NCBI RefSeq assembly: GCF_015209595.1
Contig: NZ_JADEYS010000002.1
Span: forward strand, 62,001 to 126,000
Direction: 5' to 3'
DNA: 64,000 nucleotides
Source: Pontibacterium sinense
GTDB taxonomy: Bacteria; Pseudomonadota; Gammaproteobacteria; Pseudomonadales; Balneatricaceae
The translations under genes were made by a program, and so were the position numbers. Under the pieces are notes generated by a model. The model did not search any database, was not told the origin of the DNA, and was given only the letters and a program-made list of their open reading frames with translations. Below, in pieces: positions 24,976-34,177 of this stretch. Numbering within the stretch: the stretch's first letter is position 1; each line of letters opens with the position of its first letter.

Positions 24976-25821
24976 ATGGTTATGAAAACTGTCGTAAAGA
25001 AAATTCTAGGCGCAACGTTGGTTTCTGGCGCGGTTGCTATGGCCGCCGTGCCGGTACAGGCGGAAACCCTAACATTTGGGATTGTACCCCAGCAGTCTGC
25101 GAAAAAATTGGCCCGCCTGTGGACCCCGATCTTCAAGCACCTGAGTAAAAAAACAGGCACCACTATTCGGTTTGCGACTGCCCAGAATATTCCAACATTC
25201 GAAAAAAGGATGCGTGCGGGAGAATATGATGTGGCTTACATGAACCCATATCACTATACGGTGTTCAGCCAAAAACCAGGTTATGACGCGATTGCCCGCC
25301 AGAAAGACAAACGAATTAAGGGAATTGTCGTTGTTCGTAAAGACAGTCCTTTGAAAACCCTCGCTGAATTGGATCAGAAAAAACTGGCTTTCCCGTCTCC
25401 AGCCGCGTTTGCTGCGAGCGTGTTGCCGCGTGCCAAAATGGAACAGGAAGGGATGAACATTGAACCTAAATACGTTTCGTCCCATGACTCTGTCTATCTG
25501 AGTGTTTCAAAAGGTTTCTTTGTGGCTGGTGGCGGTGTGATGCGAACGTTTAATAACACAACGCCTGAAGTTCGCGAGCAGCTACGCGTGTTATGGAGTA
25601 CTCCAACGTATACACCACATGCTATTGCGGTGCATCCACGCGTGAAACCGGAAACTGTCGCTAAACTGAAGCAAGCCTTGCTGGAGATGAATACGGATCC
25701 AAGCGGCCAAAGCCTACTCAAAACGATCAACTTTAAGGGCTTAGAGTTGGCGGAAAACGGCGACTGGGATGATGTGCGAGGGCTGAACATACGCTTGTTG
25801 GATAACCTGCTTGCGCAATAA
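24976..25821 (+). CDS. PhnD-like periplasmic substrate-binding protein
   Basis: About 281 residues with a signal peptide (cleavage after AAVPVQA, about residue 29). The body is a phosphate/phosphite/phosphonate-type binding protein: LTFGIVPQQSAKKLARLW, AYMNPYHYTVFSQ and the VSSHDSVYLSV block. ATG 24976 is preferred, with AAGGA 8 nt before it; GTG 24970 and ATG 24982 are alternatives. No permease or ATPase gene is nearby. It is followed 26 nt later by a membrane histidine kinase, so it probably serves as a ligand sensor rather than a transporter part. The ligand may be an oxyanion or an organic compound. Confidence 0.85.
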   Translation: MVMKTVVKKILGATLVSGAVAMAAVPVQAETLTFGIVPQQSAKKLARLWTPIFKHLSKKTGTTIRFATAQNIPTFEKRMRAGEYDVAYMNPYHYTVFSQKPGYDAIARQKDKRIKGIVVVRKDSPLKTLAELDQKKLAFPSPAAFAASVLPRAKMEQEGMNIEPKYVSSHDSVYLSVSKGFFVAGGGVMRTFNNTTPEVREQLRVLWSTPTYTPHAIAVHPRVKPETVAKLKQALLEMNTDPSGQSLLKTINFKGLELAENGDWDDVRGLNIRLLDNLLAQ

Positions 25822-25847
25822 GGGATTAGCTTTTTCAGGAGTGTTTG

Positions 25848-27470
25848 GTGTCACTGCGTCTTAAAACCATTTTAGGTATCGCCACAATTGAGGCGATTCT
25901 GCTGATATTACTGGTGTCTATGACGCTGGATTACCTTCGTAGTACGAACTACGAAGGTATGGTTAAGCGTGCTTCCACCACAGCAACACTGTTCGCAACC
26001 ACCAGCAAAGATGCCATCCTTTCCTATGATCTGGCGTCACTCGACGCCTTTGTTACAGAAGTCATGCGTAATCCTGATTTGGTGTATGCACGTGTGCTTG
26101 GTCCCGAGGGTGAATTGTTTGCACAAGCGGGGGATGCCGAAGCGCTCGCGCGCCCATTTCAGGTGGATTTGGATGTCCCATCGGTAAGCGATGGGATATT
26201 TGATACGCGCGCAGAAGTATTTGAAGGCGGAGAGAATTACGGACAGGTGCAGATGGGGCTGGATATCAGCAGCATGAATGCGAAGATTGAAGAGGCACAG
26301 AAATGGAGTGCCGCGTTAGCCGCTATTGAGATGGGCTTAGTGGCGTTATTCTCATTCTTATTAGGCGCCTATCTGACGGGGCAATTAAAAGTACTGCGTG
26401 GCGCTGCACGTGATATATCCCAAGGCAATCTGGATGTTGAACTGCCGGTTCGAGGCAGTGATGAAATCGCTGATGTAACCCGTGCATTTAACAAAATGGC
26501 TTCTAATTTACGTGATGCTAGTGCCCGGAGAGATCAGTTTGAGCAACAGTTGCGCAGCCTGAATCAATCGTTGGAAAGCCGTGTAAAAGAACGCACAGAA
26601 GATTTGATCAATAAAAATCAGGATCTGGAAAGTGCGAACCGTGAGATTAAAGACACGCAGGCTAAGCTGCTTCAGTCTGAAAAGATGGCCTCTGTGGGCG
26701 TACTGGCTGCGGGTGTTGCGCATGAGATCAATAACCCGGTGGGTTATGTTCTGAGTAATATTAAAACCTTAGAAGGATATGTTGTTACCTATCAGGTCTT
26801 GCTAGAACAATATCAGCTATTGGCGGCGTTAACGGATGATCAAGCTCGCGCGAAGAAAATGTCCGAAATCGAGGCGTATGCGCAAGCTCAGGATCTGGAC
26901 TTTATTCGTGATGATTTGGAGGGGCTGCTTAAGGACTCTCTGGAAGGCGCTGAACGTGTCAGGGATATTGTTCGTGGCCTCAAAGACTTCTCGCACGTTG
27001 ACCAAACTGAGGATTTTCGCCCTCATGACATGAACGAATGTATCCGTACTACCCTGAAGATGGTTGATAACCAGCTTAAATATCACTGCAAAGTGATAAC
27101 CGATTTGGCGGACTTGCCTAAAAGTTACTGTTCTCCAGGGAAGATTAACCAAGTTATTTTGAATTTGCTGGTGAATGCGGGGCAGGCTATAGAGGACAAA
27201 GGCGCTATCAAGGTGACGTCTCACTTTGATGGTAGTCATATTGAGATTCGGGTAACGGATAACGGAAAGGGCATAGAAAAGGGTGCGATCGAAAAGTTAT
27301 TTGATCCTTTCTATACCACAAAACCTGTGGGCGAGGGCACAGGCCTTGGGCTGGCAATCTCATATGGCATAGTAAAAGAACACCAAGGCGACATTCTCGT
27401 ACAAAGTAAACCGGGTGCAGGGACCAGCTTTTCGCTGGTATTTCCATTACTGCAACATGCACCTGCTTAA
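25848..27470 (+). CDS. Membrane sensor histidine kinase
   Basis: About 540 residues: transmembrane helix near 6-26, a periplasmic sensor of about 125 residues, a second helix near 153-175, HAMP (GQLKVLRGAARDISQGNLDVE), a coiled coil, HisKA with phospho-acceptor His292 in AAGVAHEINNP and an HATPase domain with DNGKGI and GEGTGLGLAI motifs. GTG 25848 is preferred over TTG 25845 because CAGGAG is then 6 nt upstream. The gene sits between the binding-protein gene and a response regulator gene. The binding protein probably docks on the periplasmic domain. The kinase core is close in sequence to that of the H-NOX-linked kinase near 37000. Confidence 0.92.
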   Translation: MSLRLKTILGIATIEAILLILLVSMTLDYLRSTNYEGMVKRASTTATLFATTSKDAILSYDLASLDAFVTEVMRNPDLVYARVLGPEGELFAQAGDAEALARPFQVDLDVPSVSDGIFDTRAEVFEGGENYGQVQMGLDISSMNAKIEEAQKWSAALAAIEMGLVALFSFLLGAYLTGQLKVLRGAARDISQGNLDVELPVRGSDEIADVTRAFNKMASNLRDASARRDQFEQQLRSLNQSLESRVKERTEDLINKNQDLESANREIKDTQAKLLQSEKMASVGVLAAGVAHEINNPVGYVLSNIKTLEGYVVTYQVLLEQYQLLAALTDDQARAKKMSEIEAYAQAQDLDFIRDDLEGLLKDSLEGAERVRDIVRGLKDFSHVDQTEDFRPHDMNECIRTTLKMVDNQLKYHCKVITDLADLPKSYCSPGKINQVILNLLVNAGQAIEDKGAIKVTSHFDGSHIEIRVTDNGKGIEKGAIEKLFDPFYTTKPVGEGTGLGLAISYGIVKEHQGDILVQSKPGAGTSFSLVFPLLQHAPA

Positions 27471-27513
27471 GCGCATTAATGCCGACGCGGCGACAAAGAT
27501 GGAGTGTTAATTG

Positions 27514-28797
27514 ATGGATTATTCTGCGCATACGTTGATGCTAGTCGATGATGAAAGCCAGATTCTAAAAGCACTGACACGCGTTGTGCGTCCGCTGAAG
27601 TGTAAGGTTATTGCGCATGAATCAGCTGTGGCCGCGCTCGAAGAACTTCAAACAACATCTGTCGATCTGATCATCAGCGATATGCGTATGCCGGAGATGA
27701 GCGGAGAGGTTTTTCTTGAACAGGTTGCAGAACAGTGGCCAGACACTGAACGTATTGTTATGACAGGATACGCAGACCTACAGGCCTCCATCGATGCGAT
27801 CAATCGGGGGAGAATAAGCCGTTTTATGGCGAAGCCCTGGAGCGATGAAGAAGTTACGAAGGTTGTGCGCAAAGGATTCGAGTTAGCGAGTTTACGCCGC
27901 AGGAACGAAGAGCTACAGGCACTGACAGAGCAGAAAAACCAAGAGCTGGCGCAGCTGAATAAATCATTGGAAACAAAAGTGCTGGCACGTACGGAGCAAT
28001 TGCGTGCTGTTAATGATGGATTGAAGAACAGTTATCGCTCCGTTGTACGAATGTTTTCTACGCTGACTGCACGTCGTTTGGGGATGAAAGCCAGTGATAA
28101 CAACCAGAATCTGAATCGGCTTTTGCTGGGTGTGGCAAAAGCGTGCGGCGTTGAAGGTGCTGAGCTGAAGCAGCTTTATTACGCTTGGCAGCTGCGTAAT
28201 ATCGGTAAGCTTAGCCTAAGCGATGATTTGCTTTTTAAGCCTTATGTTGAGTTACCCGCGGATAAGCAGCGACAGTTTCAAAATCATCCTATTCTCGCTC
28301 AAGCCGCAACGTTACTGGTGAAACCGCTCTATCCGGCCGGAAATATTATTGTTCAGCACAAAGAATATCTGGACGGAACGGGTTACCCACGCGGACTTAA
28401 GAATCCAGAGATAACAAAGCCTGCGCGAATTTTATGTGTGGTAAATGATTACATTGAACTGATTGCCGGTACCTATCAAGAGCGCGCATATAGTACGAAT
28501 GAGGCGTTAAATTTCCTGAAAAATTACGCTACTGAGAAATATGATGATGACGTTGTGAACACGCTAGAGCGTGTTGTCCGGGTGTTGTCCAAAGAAGGTG
28601 ATATAAACCAGGATGACTGCATCGGAAGTAAAGACCTCCAGGTGGGAATGACTTTGAGTCGTGATCTGATTAGTCGTCAGGGTATCTTGCTGCTAAGTGC
28701 CGGTCAGGTCATTGACGATACCGTTGTCGAGCGTGTGCGGGAGATTGAATTTAATCTCGAAGAACAGTTTGAAATGTATGTTCACAACAAAAAATAG
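27514..28797 (+). CDS. Response regulator with degenerate HD-GYP output domain
   Basis: About 427 residues: receiver domain (Asp56 in IISDMRMPEMSG, Lys in MAKPW), a coiled coil at about 130-175 and an HD-GYP-like domain. The metal-binding HD pair is replaced by Arg228-Asn229 (LRNIGK), while the NHP histidine and the DGTGYPRGL motif near 288-295 survive. Loss of HD predicts no c-di-GMP phosphodiesterase activity; a regulatory role by protein contact is likely, as proposed for HnoD in Shewanella. The C-terminal 60 residues (LQVGMTLSRDLI..) match those of the regulator near 35000. It ends the binding protein-kinase operon. Confidence 0.88.
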   Translation: MDYSAHTLMLVDDESQILKALTRVVRPLKCKVIAHESAVAALEELQTTSVDLIISDMRMPEMSGEVFLEQVAEQWPDTERIVMTGYADLQASIDAINRGRISRFMAKPWSDEEVTKVVRKGFELASLRRRNEELQALTEQKNQELAQLNKSLETKVLARTEQLRAVNDGLKNSYRSVVRMFSTLTARRLGMKASDNNQNLNRLLLGVAKACGVEGAELKQLYYAWQLRNIGKLSLSDDLLFKPYVELPADKQRQFQNHPILAQAATLLVKPLYPAGNIIVQHKEYLDGTGYPRGLKNPEITKPARILCVVNDYIELIAGTYQERAYSTNEALNFLKNYATEKYDDDVVNTLERVVRVLSKEGDINQDDCIGSKDLQVGMTLSRDLISRQGILLLSAGQVIDDTVVERVREIEFNLEEQFEMYVHNKK

Positions 28798-29008
28798 TAT
28801 TTACTGATTTTGTGCCTTAATTGGTACTTGATGGGTATTTTATTGAATGAGAATGCATTCAATTTGTATGTTGAGTTAAATCAATAACTCTTCGGTTTCG
28901 TAAACATTTAAGTCTTCGTGTTGTAATACTTTCGGCTATAGTCTGTTTTTCAGAAAGCCTTGTTTAACCTGAGTAGGTTTCAAGGCGTAGTTTTCAGAAA
29001 TCGCGATT

Positions 29009-29626
29009 ATGGCCGCTCATACCTATAGTTATTTTGTTGTTGCTGCAGTTATTGCTGCCCGATTGGAAAAAGCAACACGTATTGCCCGACATCTATCCAT
29101 CACTGCTAGCAACGCTCGCGCGTTGGCCTTTCGTGCTGGGGAAGGTGCGTCGGGGTTTCGACCCCTTACGGATTATATCCATCGCTTGGCTGATCTAACT
29201 GTTAGCTCTTCCAGTCGTATCAACCATCTTGCTTCTGAACTAAGTCGTACTGCTGCAGAAAAAGAACGTGCCGAACGCGCTTTAAGACACTTTGTCGACG
29301 TTGGTGAACGAGCGAAAGACTCTCCGTTTATTGACAGCTTGCAACCTGTATTCGAGCGTACAAGTCAGCGCCAGTGTGTGTTGAGGGACGCATATAACAG
29401 CCAGATCAAGCTCCTGACATCTGAACTCGATACGTTGGAGGGCGAGTTACGGGCGGCGGGTGTGCTCGCCACCATGTCCAGAGTCGAGGCGTTGCAGGCA
29501 GATGGCGTATATCAGCAAGCATTGAATAATGTCGCTGACAATGTGGAAAGTGTGACCGCGTCTATTAAAAAGCATATCCAGTCGTCCCAGACACTCGTCC
29601 AGCAGTTAACGCAGGAATTATCATGA
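29009..29626 (+). CDS. Soluble MCP-tip-like coiled-coil protein, partner of the diiron protein
   Basis: A 205-residue, mostly helical protein without membrane segments. Residues 25-75 align in register with the hairpin tip of chemoreceptors: SNARALAFRAGEGASGF resembles the [17 protein letters not shown] tip, followed by an LADLTVSSSSRI-type helix. The central residues that contact CheA/CheW are partly changed. The rest is coiled coil. Its stop overlaps the next start (ATGA), so it is translationally coupled to the ODP-like diiron protein. In Treponema an ODP protein works with a soluble MCP as an oxygen/iron sensor, so the same kind of pair is proposed here (inference). Confidence 0.7.
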   Translation: MAAHTYSYFVVAAVIAARLEKATRIARHLSITASNARALAFRAGEGASGFRPLTDYIHRLADLTVSSSSRINHLASELSRTAAEKERAERALRHFVDVGERAKDSPFIDSLQPVFERTSQRQCVLRDAYNSQIKLLTSELDTLEGELRAAGVLATMSRVEALQADGVYQQALNNVADNVESVTASIKKHIQSSQTLVQQLTQELS

Positions 29627-30369
29627 AAACCCACACGCTTTACGACGGTGATTCGCATCGCTGGTTGATGTTTGGGCGCGATCCGAACAAGCCGGAAAAA
29701 ATCATTGATACCAACCAATATATGGTCATTACGAAAGATAATGCGCTGTTGATGGATCCCGGTGGGATCGAGCTTTTTTCGGCAATGTTAACCACTGTAA
29801 TAAAGCAGGTACCGGTCGATAAAATCACCCATATTTTTGCGTCTCATCAGGATCCAGATATTATCTCGTCATTGGGGCTGTGGGATCAGGCCCTGCAAGA
29901 TGCGACGTTACATTCTCCCTGGATCTGGGAAAGCTTTATTCGCCATTTTGGCATGCAGAACATCAACTTCAATGCGATCGCAGATGAAGGCGGAAGTCTT
30001 ACGTTGGACGACGTGAAATTGGTGTTTATTCCCGCTCACTATCTGCACTCATCAGGTAACTTCAATGTCTTTGATCCGCAAACAGGGATTCTAATGTCCG
30101 GCGATATTGGGGCAGCAATAGAGGCTGACGATGCCCCGATGTTTGTGGACGATTTCGAGTCTCATATTCCCAGAATGAAACTGTTCCACCAGCGTTGGAT
30201 GCCCTCCAATGAGGCCAAGAATGATTGGGTGGAGCGGGTGCGTGAGCTTGATGTGAAAATGCTTTGTCCGCAGCATGGTCGGATATTCAAAGGAGACGAT
30301 GTTGGTCGTTTTCTCGATTGGTTCGAAGGTCTGGAAGTCGGGCTAACCGGAGCGCGCCTTCGTCAGTAA
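29623..30369 (+). CDS. ODP-like MBL-fold diiron oxygen-sensor protein
   Basis: A 248-residue MBL-fold protein related to the diiron domain of flavodiiron proteins but without a flavodoxin domain. Metal-ligand candidates are His75, Asp77 and Asp79 in SHQDPD (the HxxxD form seen in oxygen-binding diiron proteins), His142 in HYLHSSGNF, Asp161 in SGDIGA and His218 in CPQHGRIF. The second His of the hydrolase motif HxHxDH is missing, which argues against a hydrolase. It should bind O2 or report iron/redox state in the cytosol. It is coupled to the MCP-like gene and convergent with an HDOD response regulator 39 bp away. Confidence 0.82.
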   Translation: MKTHTLYDGDSHRWLMFGRDPNKPEKIIDTNQYMVITKDNALLMDPGGIELFSAMLTTVIKQVPVDKITHIFASHQDPDIISSLGLWDQALQDATLHSPWIWESFIRHFGMQNINFNAIADEGGSLTLDDVKLVFIPAHYLHSSGNFNVFDPQTGILMSGDIGAAIEADDAPMFVDDFESHIPRMKLFHQRWMPSNEAKNDWVERVRELDVKMLCPQHGRIFKGDDVGRFLDWFEGLEVGLTGARLRQ

Positions 30370-30408
30370 GAGATGTTGAAGGAATGGCAAGGCTACCAGA
30401 AGTAGCCT

Positions 30409-31536
30409 TTATTGATTGGCCGTATCAGCCTGAAGATATTGTTCGACTTGTTCAAGCATTCCCGCGTCCCTTAACAGGGATTGATTTAGGCCTGAATCTG
30501 CTGCGAGTGGATCGCCCCCGATCTGATGCGCGTGATTGATCACGGTTGACGCGTGTAAGCGCAGCGTCATCGGTTTTATCTTGTGAGCGTTCTCCGGGTG
30601 CAGCTGATAGAGTACGGCGACAACGGTGTCCGAATCAAACCCCCATAGCTTAAGCAGATACGCGCTGATGACTGCATTGCGTTCGGAATTACCGGTCTCG
30701 CCTGAGATCAAACCACCAACGTTGTGTAGCATGCCTAGCACATAATGGTGATCAGCTTCGGCACGTGACAGTTTCATCTCCTGAGACAGTGTGCGCATGA
30801 TGCCGGCAACATGCTCAGCCTGTCGACAGAGCTGCTCGTGTTCGTAGGTATTATTGGAACTGTCTTGCCTGAAGATACCTGCACAGAGCACCAAATTTTT
30901 GATCATGCCTTGTCCTAAACGTACGACTGCATCGATAGCACTCGTAGCGGGTGTCGCAAAGCCAAAAAAGGCGGAGTTGGCGAGCTGCAGGATTTTGCTG
31001 AGGATTGCAGTGTCTTGCGTAATGATTTCGGCGATGCGTTCGCTATCAGGTTCGTCAGTCTGATTTAAATAAGATACCAATGCCTTATATACAGCAGGGA
31101 GGACAGGCAGGCTATCGATGCAGCCGATTTGTTCCCTTAGGTGCAGTGGAATGGGCAGTTCACGCAAACATTGTGCGGCATGAAGTGCATCAATCAGGCC
31201 TTCCATTTCAAACGGCTTTGGCAGCATCAGATGGGCTACACCGACCGCGGGTACCGCTTTGTCAGTATCGGTTTCGCCACTCAGTAAGATACGTACGGCG
31301 AGAGGGCATTGTTGCCTAACGTGACCCAGAAACTCGATACCATCCATTCGTGGCATACGTTTGTCACTCACGACGACCCAGGGTGAAAGCGTGTCGAGCT
31401 GTCTAAGTGCGTCTTCAGGGCATTGTTCAAAAACTAGCTCCCAATCTCTGAAGTGCCTGCGCAGATTGCGATGCAGAGAACGTAGAGCACTGCTTTCGTC
31501 GTCGAGAAAAAGAACTTTTGGTTTGTCTGGCGTCAC
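30409..31536 (-). CDS. Response regulator with HDOD output domain
   Basis: A 375-residue regulator: receiver domain at 1-125 (phospho-acceptor Asp in VVVSDKRMPRMDG, Lys in LPKPFE) and an HDOD domain from about 135 (SLPVLPAVYKALVSYL, ILSKILQLANSAFFG). HDOD domains lack a catalytic HD and act in signalling scaffolds. The start is GTG with GGAG 8 nt upstream. It begins 14 nt after the stop of the GGDEF-EAL regulator on the same strand, so the two are one operon. Confidence 0.88.
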   Translation of the reverse strand: MTPDKPKVLFLDDESSALRSLHRNLRRHFRDWELVFEQCPEDALRQLDTLSPWVVVSDKRMPRMDGIEFLGHVRQQCPLAVRILLSGETDTDKAVPAVGVAHLMLPKPFEMEGLIDALHAAQCLRELPIPLHLREQIGCIDSLPVLPAVYKALVSYLNQTDEPDSERIAEIITQDTAILSKILQLANSAFFGFATPATSAIDAVVRLGQGMIKNLVLCAGIFRQDSSNNTYEHEQLCRQAEHVAGIMRTLSQEMKLSRAEADHHYVLGMLHNVGGLISGETGNSERNAVISAYLLKLWGFDSDTVVAVLYQLHPENAHKIKPMTLRLHASTVINHAHQIGGDPLAADSGLNQSLLRDAGMLEQVEQYLQADTANQ

Positions 31537-31550
31537 AATACAGGCTCCGA

Positions 31551-33578
31551 TTACTCAACCGCAAAAGCAGGTAAGGCGAGATTATAGTTATTATCGATCA
31601 ACGGCTGGTTCTCCAGTAGCATCCTGAATTTGTCAGGTGATACAGGAGGGCTGATAAAGTACCCCTGCACTTCGTCGCAGTTCAGTGATTTAAGCAGTTC
31701 GAATTGTGTCTGAGTTTCGACACCTTCAGCCACGACCTGCATACCCAGATCATGGGACATGCGAATCACATTTCGTACTAGGTTGTATCTTTCCTTACTT
31801 TCTTCCAGGTCAACTACAAAGGAGCGATCGATTTTTAGCGTATCAACGGGTAGTCGGCTTAGATAGTTCAGCGAAGAATAACCGGTGCCGAAATCATCAA
31901 GCGCTAGCCGGATGCCTATGGACTTTAATTCGTGCAAAAGACTAAGACTGTGATCGATATCTTGCATCAGAAACGTTTCGGTAACTTCCAGCTCAAGCAA
32001 AGTTGGGTCAATTCCTGATGTCCGGATAATGCTGCGCACCGTGTCGAGTAGTCCGTCTTCCTGTAACTGGCGGCCGGATAAGTTAACAGCAAGGAGAAAG
32101 GAGGGGAGGCCATCTAATTGCCAGAACTTACTTTGTGTTGCAGCGGTTGCCAGCACCCATTCCCCAATCGCTTCAATCAGCCCATTGTCTTCTGCCATGG
32201 GAATGAAGGTTGCCGGGGATATCATCCCCAGGGTTTGGTGTTTCCAGCGCAATAAGCTTTCGGCTCCAAGAATCCGTCCGTTAGAGAATGACACTTTAGG
32301 TTGATACACCACGGAGAACTCATTTCGTTCCAGAGCGCGATAGAGGTCGCTCTGGATAGTCATCAATTCGTTATTCCGTTTATTCATCTCGGGCTTATAG
32401 CGCGGATAAATATAGCGGCCACGGCGTTTGGAATAGGACGCTGCTGCCTGAGCGTTCTGTAAGAGATCTTCAGGGCAGCGGCCGTCTACAGGGGCTATGG
32501 CATAGGCAACACTGAATGAGATATACACCTGTCGGTTAGCGAAGGTGATTGGGTTTTCGAATACCTTGAGTAGTTGATTAATCAGCGTGAGGGTTTCTTC
32601 ATCGCTACTTATGCCGGGAATTGCCAATACAAACTCATCGCCGGTGATACGGCCAACATAGGATCCTGCGGGTTTATGTTCAATCAGTTTGTGGGCAACT
32701 TCCGCCAGTAACTTATCGGCTTCTTGATAGCCTAAGCTGTCGTTAAATGTTTTGAAGCGATTTACGTCCATGTAGATAAGGCAGGCCGATGGCAGGGGCG
32801 TGCATTGATCCGTTTCTTTATCAGGTAATATCCATTCTGAAAGGCGTCGGATGATTTCACTGCGATGAAGCAGATGTTTTACGCCGAGACCTCCATTGTG
32901 CGATTTCTGTCGAACGCTGAGAATCCAGAGGCTGTTCGCCGTTGGGCGGCAGGCCAGCTCGAATATGTTGTCTTCGTACACCAGTTCGGTCTGGGTTTCG
33001 CTATTCAGGCAGAGTTGCTCTATCTGCCGTGGCGAGACGGCATGTAAAAATTCACTAATCGGCTGCCTCAAAACATCGTTTTCAGATGCGCAGCAGAGAT
33101 CACAGGCAGCAGGATTAAGGTGGGAAACGATCCCTTGTGCATTAATTTCAAATAGGGCTTCGTCACTTTCCCATACCATACGTGTCAGGCCGTGCTGCTT
33201 TTGCAACGTTGCCCAGTGCTCAAACGCCATCTCTATTTGTGCGATTAGCGCAGTGTCATCCCAGGGTTTGTGAAGAAACTTATAGGCAGTCCCGCTGTTC
33301 AGTATGCTTGTGACCGACTCCAAATCTGCATATCCACTCAGGACGAGGCCAACAATATGGGGATGTTCCTCTTTAACCCTAAGTAACAACTCCCCACCGG
33401 TCATATAGGGCATTCGAAAATCTGAAAGTACGACCTGAATGTCATTTTGTGACAAAACAGCAAGCGCTTCTTTACCCGAATTTGCGGTATGCACCGTAAA
33501 CCCTGCTCGCCTTAGAAGGCGGTTAAGTGCACGCAATATAGCGGCTTCATCATCAACTAATAAAATCGATTTCAGCAT
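31551..33578 (-). CDS. Response regulator with PAS-like, degenerate GGDEF and EAL domains
   Basis: A 675-residue protein: receiver 1-120 (Asp53 in VLSDFRMPY, Lys in LHKPW), a PAS-like segment 130-220, GGDEF-like 260-395 and EAL 405-650. The cyclase signature reads TGDEF (312-316) instead of GGDEF, so cyclase activity is doubtful. The EAL domain keeps Glu440 (ESLLRW), the DDFGTGYSSL loop and LEVTETFLM, so it should hydrolyse c-di-GMP. It is divergent from the H-NOX operon and could be the EAL effector of that network, like HnoB in Shewanella (inference). It is followed by the HDOD regulator in the same operon. Confidence 0.9.
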   Translation of the reverse strand: MLKSILLVDDEAAILRALNRLLRRAGFTVHTANSGKEALAVLSQNDIQVVLSDFRMPYMTGGELLLRVKEEHPHIVGLVLSGYADLESVTSILNSGTAYKFLHKPWDDTALIAQIEMAFEHWATLQKQHGLTRMVWESDEALFEINAQGIVSHLNPAACDLCCASENDVLRQPISEFLHAVSPRQIEQLCLNSETQTELVYEDNIFELACRPTANSLWILSVRQKSHNGGLGVKHLLHRSEIIRRLSEWILPDKETDQCTPLPSACLIYMDVNRFKTFNDSLGYQEADKLLAEVAHKLIEHKPAGSYVGRITGDEFVLAIPGISSDEETLTLINQLLKVFENPITFANRQVYISFSVAYAIAPVDGRCPEDLLQNAQAAASYSKRRGRYIYPRYKPEMNKRNNELMTIQSDLYRALERNEFSVVYQPKVSFSNGRILGAESLLRWKHQTLGMISPATFIPMAEDNGLIEAIGEWVLATAATQSKFWQLDGLPSFLLAVNLSGRQLQEDGLLDTVRSIIRTSGIDPTLLELEVTETFLMQDIDHSLSLLHELKSIGIRLALDDFGTGYSSLNYLSRLPVDTLKIDRSFVVDLEESKERYNLVRNVIRMSHDLGMQVVAEGVETQTQFELLKSLNCDEVQGYFISPPVSPDKFRMLLENQPLIDNNYNLALPAFAVE

Positions 33579-34177
33579 GGTTCAAACCTTGAACATGAAT
33601 GATGTTAAGTACGAAAGTCTGATCAGTGTTGGGGGGTGCATTTAGGCAATGTAGTGTAAGAGGGCAGTGAGTATCAGGAACGGGCGATCCATAAAGTAGC
33701 GGTGCTAGGGAAGCTACATCCATGTTTATCAACAACGACACGAAGATCTCCTCTATCTTCAGACACAGGCCCTTATGGCCGTGTCACTTCTGATGCAACA
33801 GCCCCGCTGTGTGGGCTGTTTATCATCCATGTTGAACGTTTCATTCAGCGTAGCACCATATTGTCTTTTTGTCCGCGACTTGGCGGGTATTGTGTTGATT
33901 TGTCTCATAAAAACCTCCTGTCCTTCGGCCTTAGAAAGGTTCCGGTTTGGTAATCGGTCTGATGTCGTTCTTGTTTTTTATGATTTTTAGTTCGCTTTAA
34001 AAACAATAAGATAAAGAATAATCCTGATAAATATTTGTTTGAAATCTTGAAGATGATTCAAGCATAGACTATTTTCATACCAATGCGACATTTGTGACAT
34101 TGTTGTCTTAGTGGACATTTTTGAATGCTCGCACTTTAAGATGTGTTGAGTGGGAAACTTTGGTGGAGATCTTTCGG
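33579..34177. other. Regulatory gap between divergent EAL and degenerate HD-GYP regulator genes
   Basis: About 600 bp. Short open frames around 33700-33990 have no ribosome sites or recognisable products. The segment 33990-34080 is AT-rich. GACAT recurs at 34087, 34096 and 34114, which is a 9-bp phase, just before the next gene. It probably carries divergent promoters; no sigma-specific boxes were certain. Confidence 0.5.

Noticed and set aside
33702-33990. Two overlapping short plus-strand frames in the regulatory gap
   Set aside because: There are no ribosome sites, the composition is unlike the neighbours, and no domain is recognisable.
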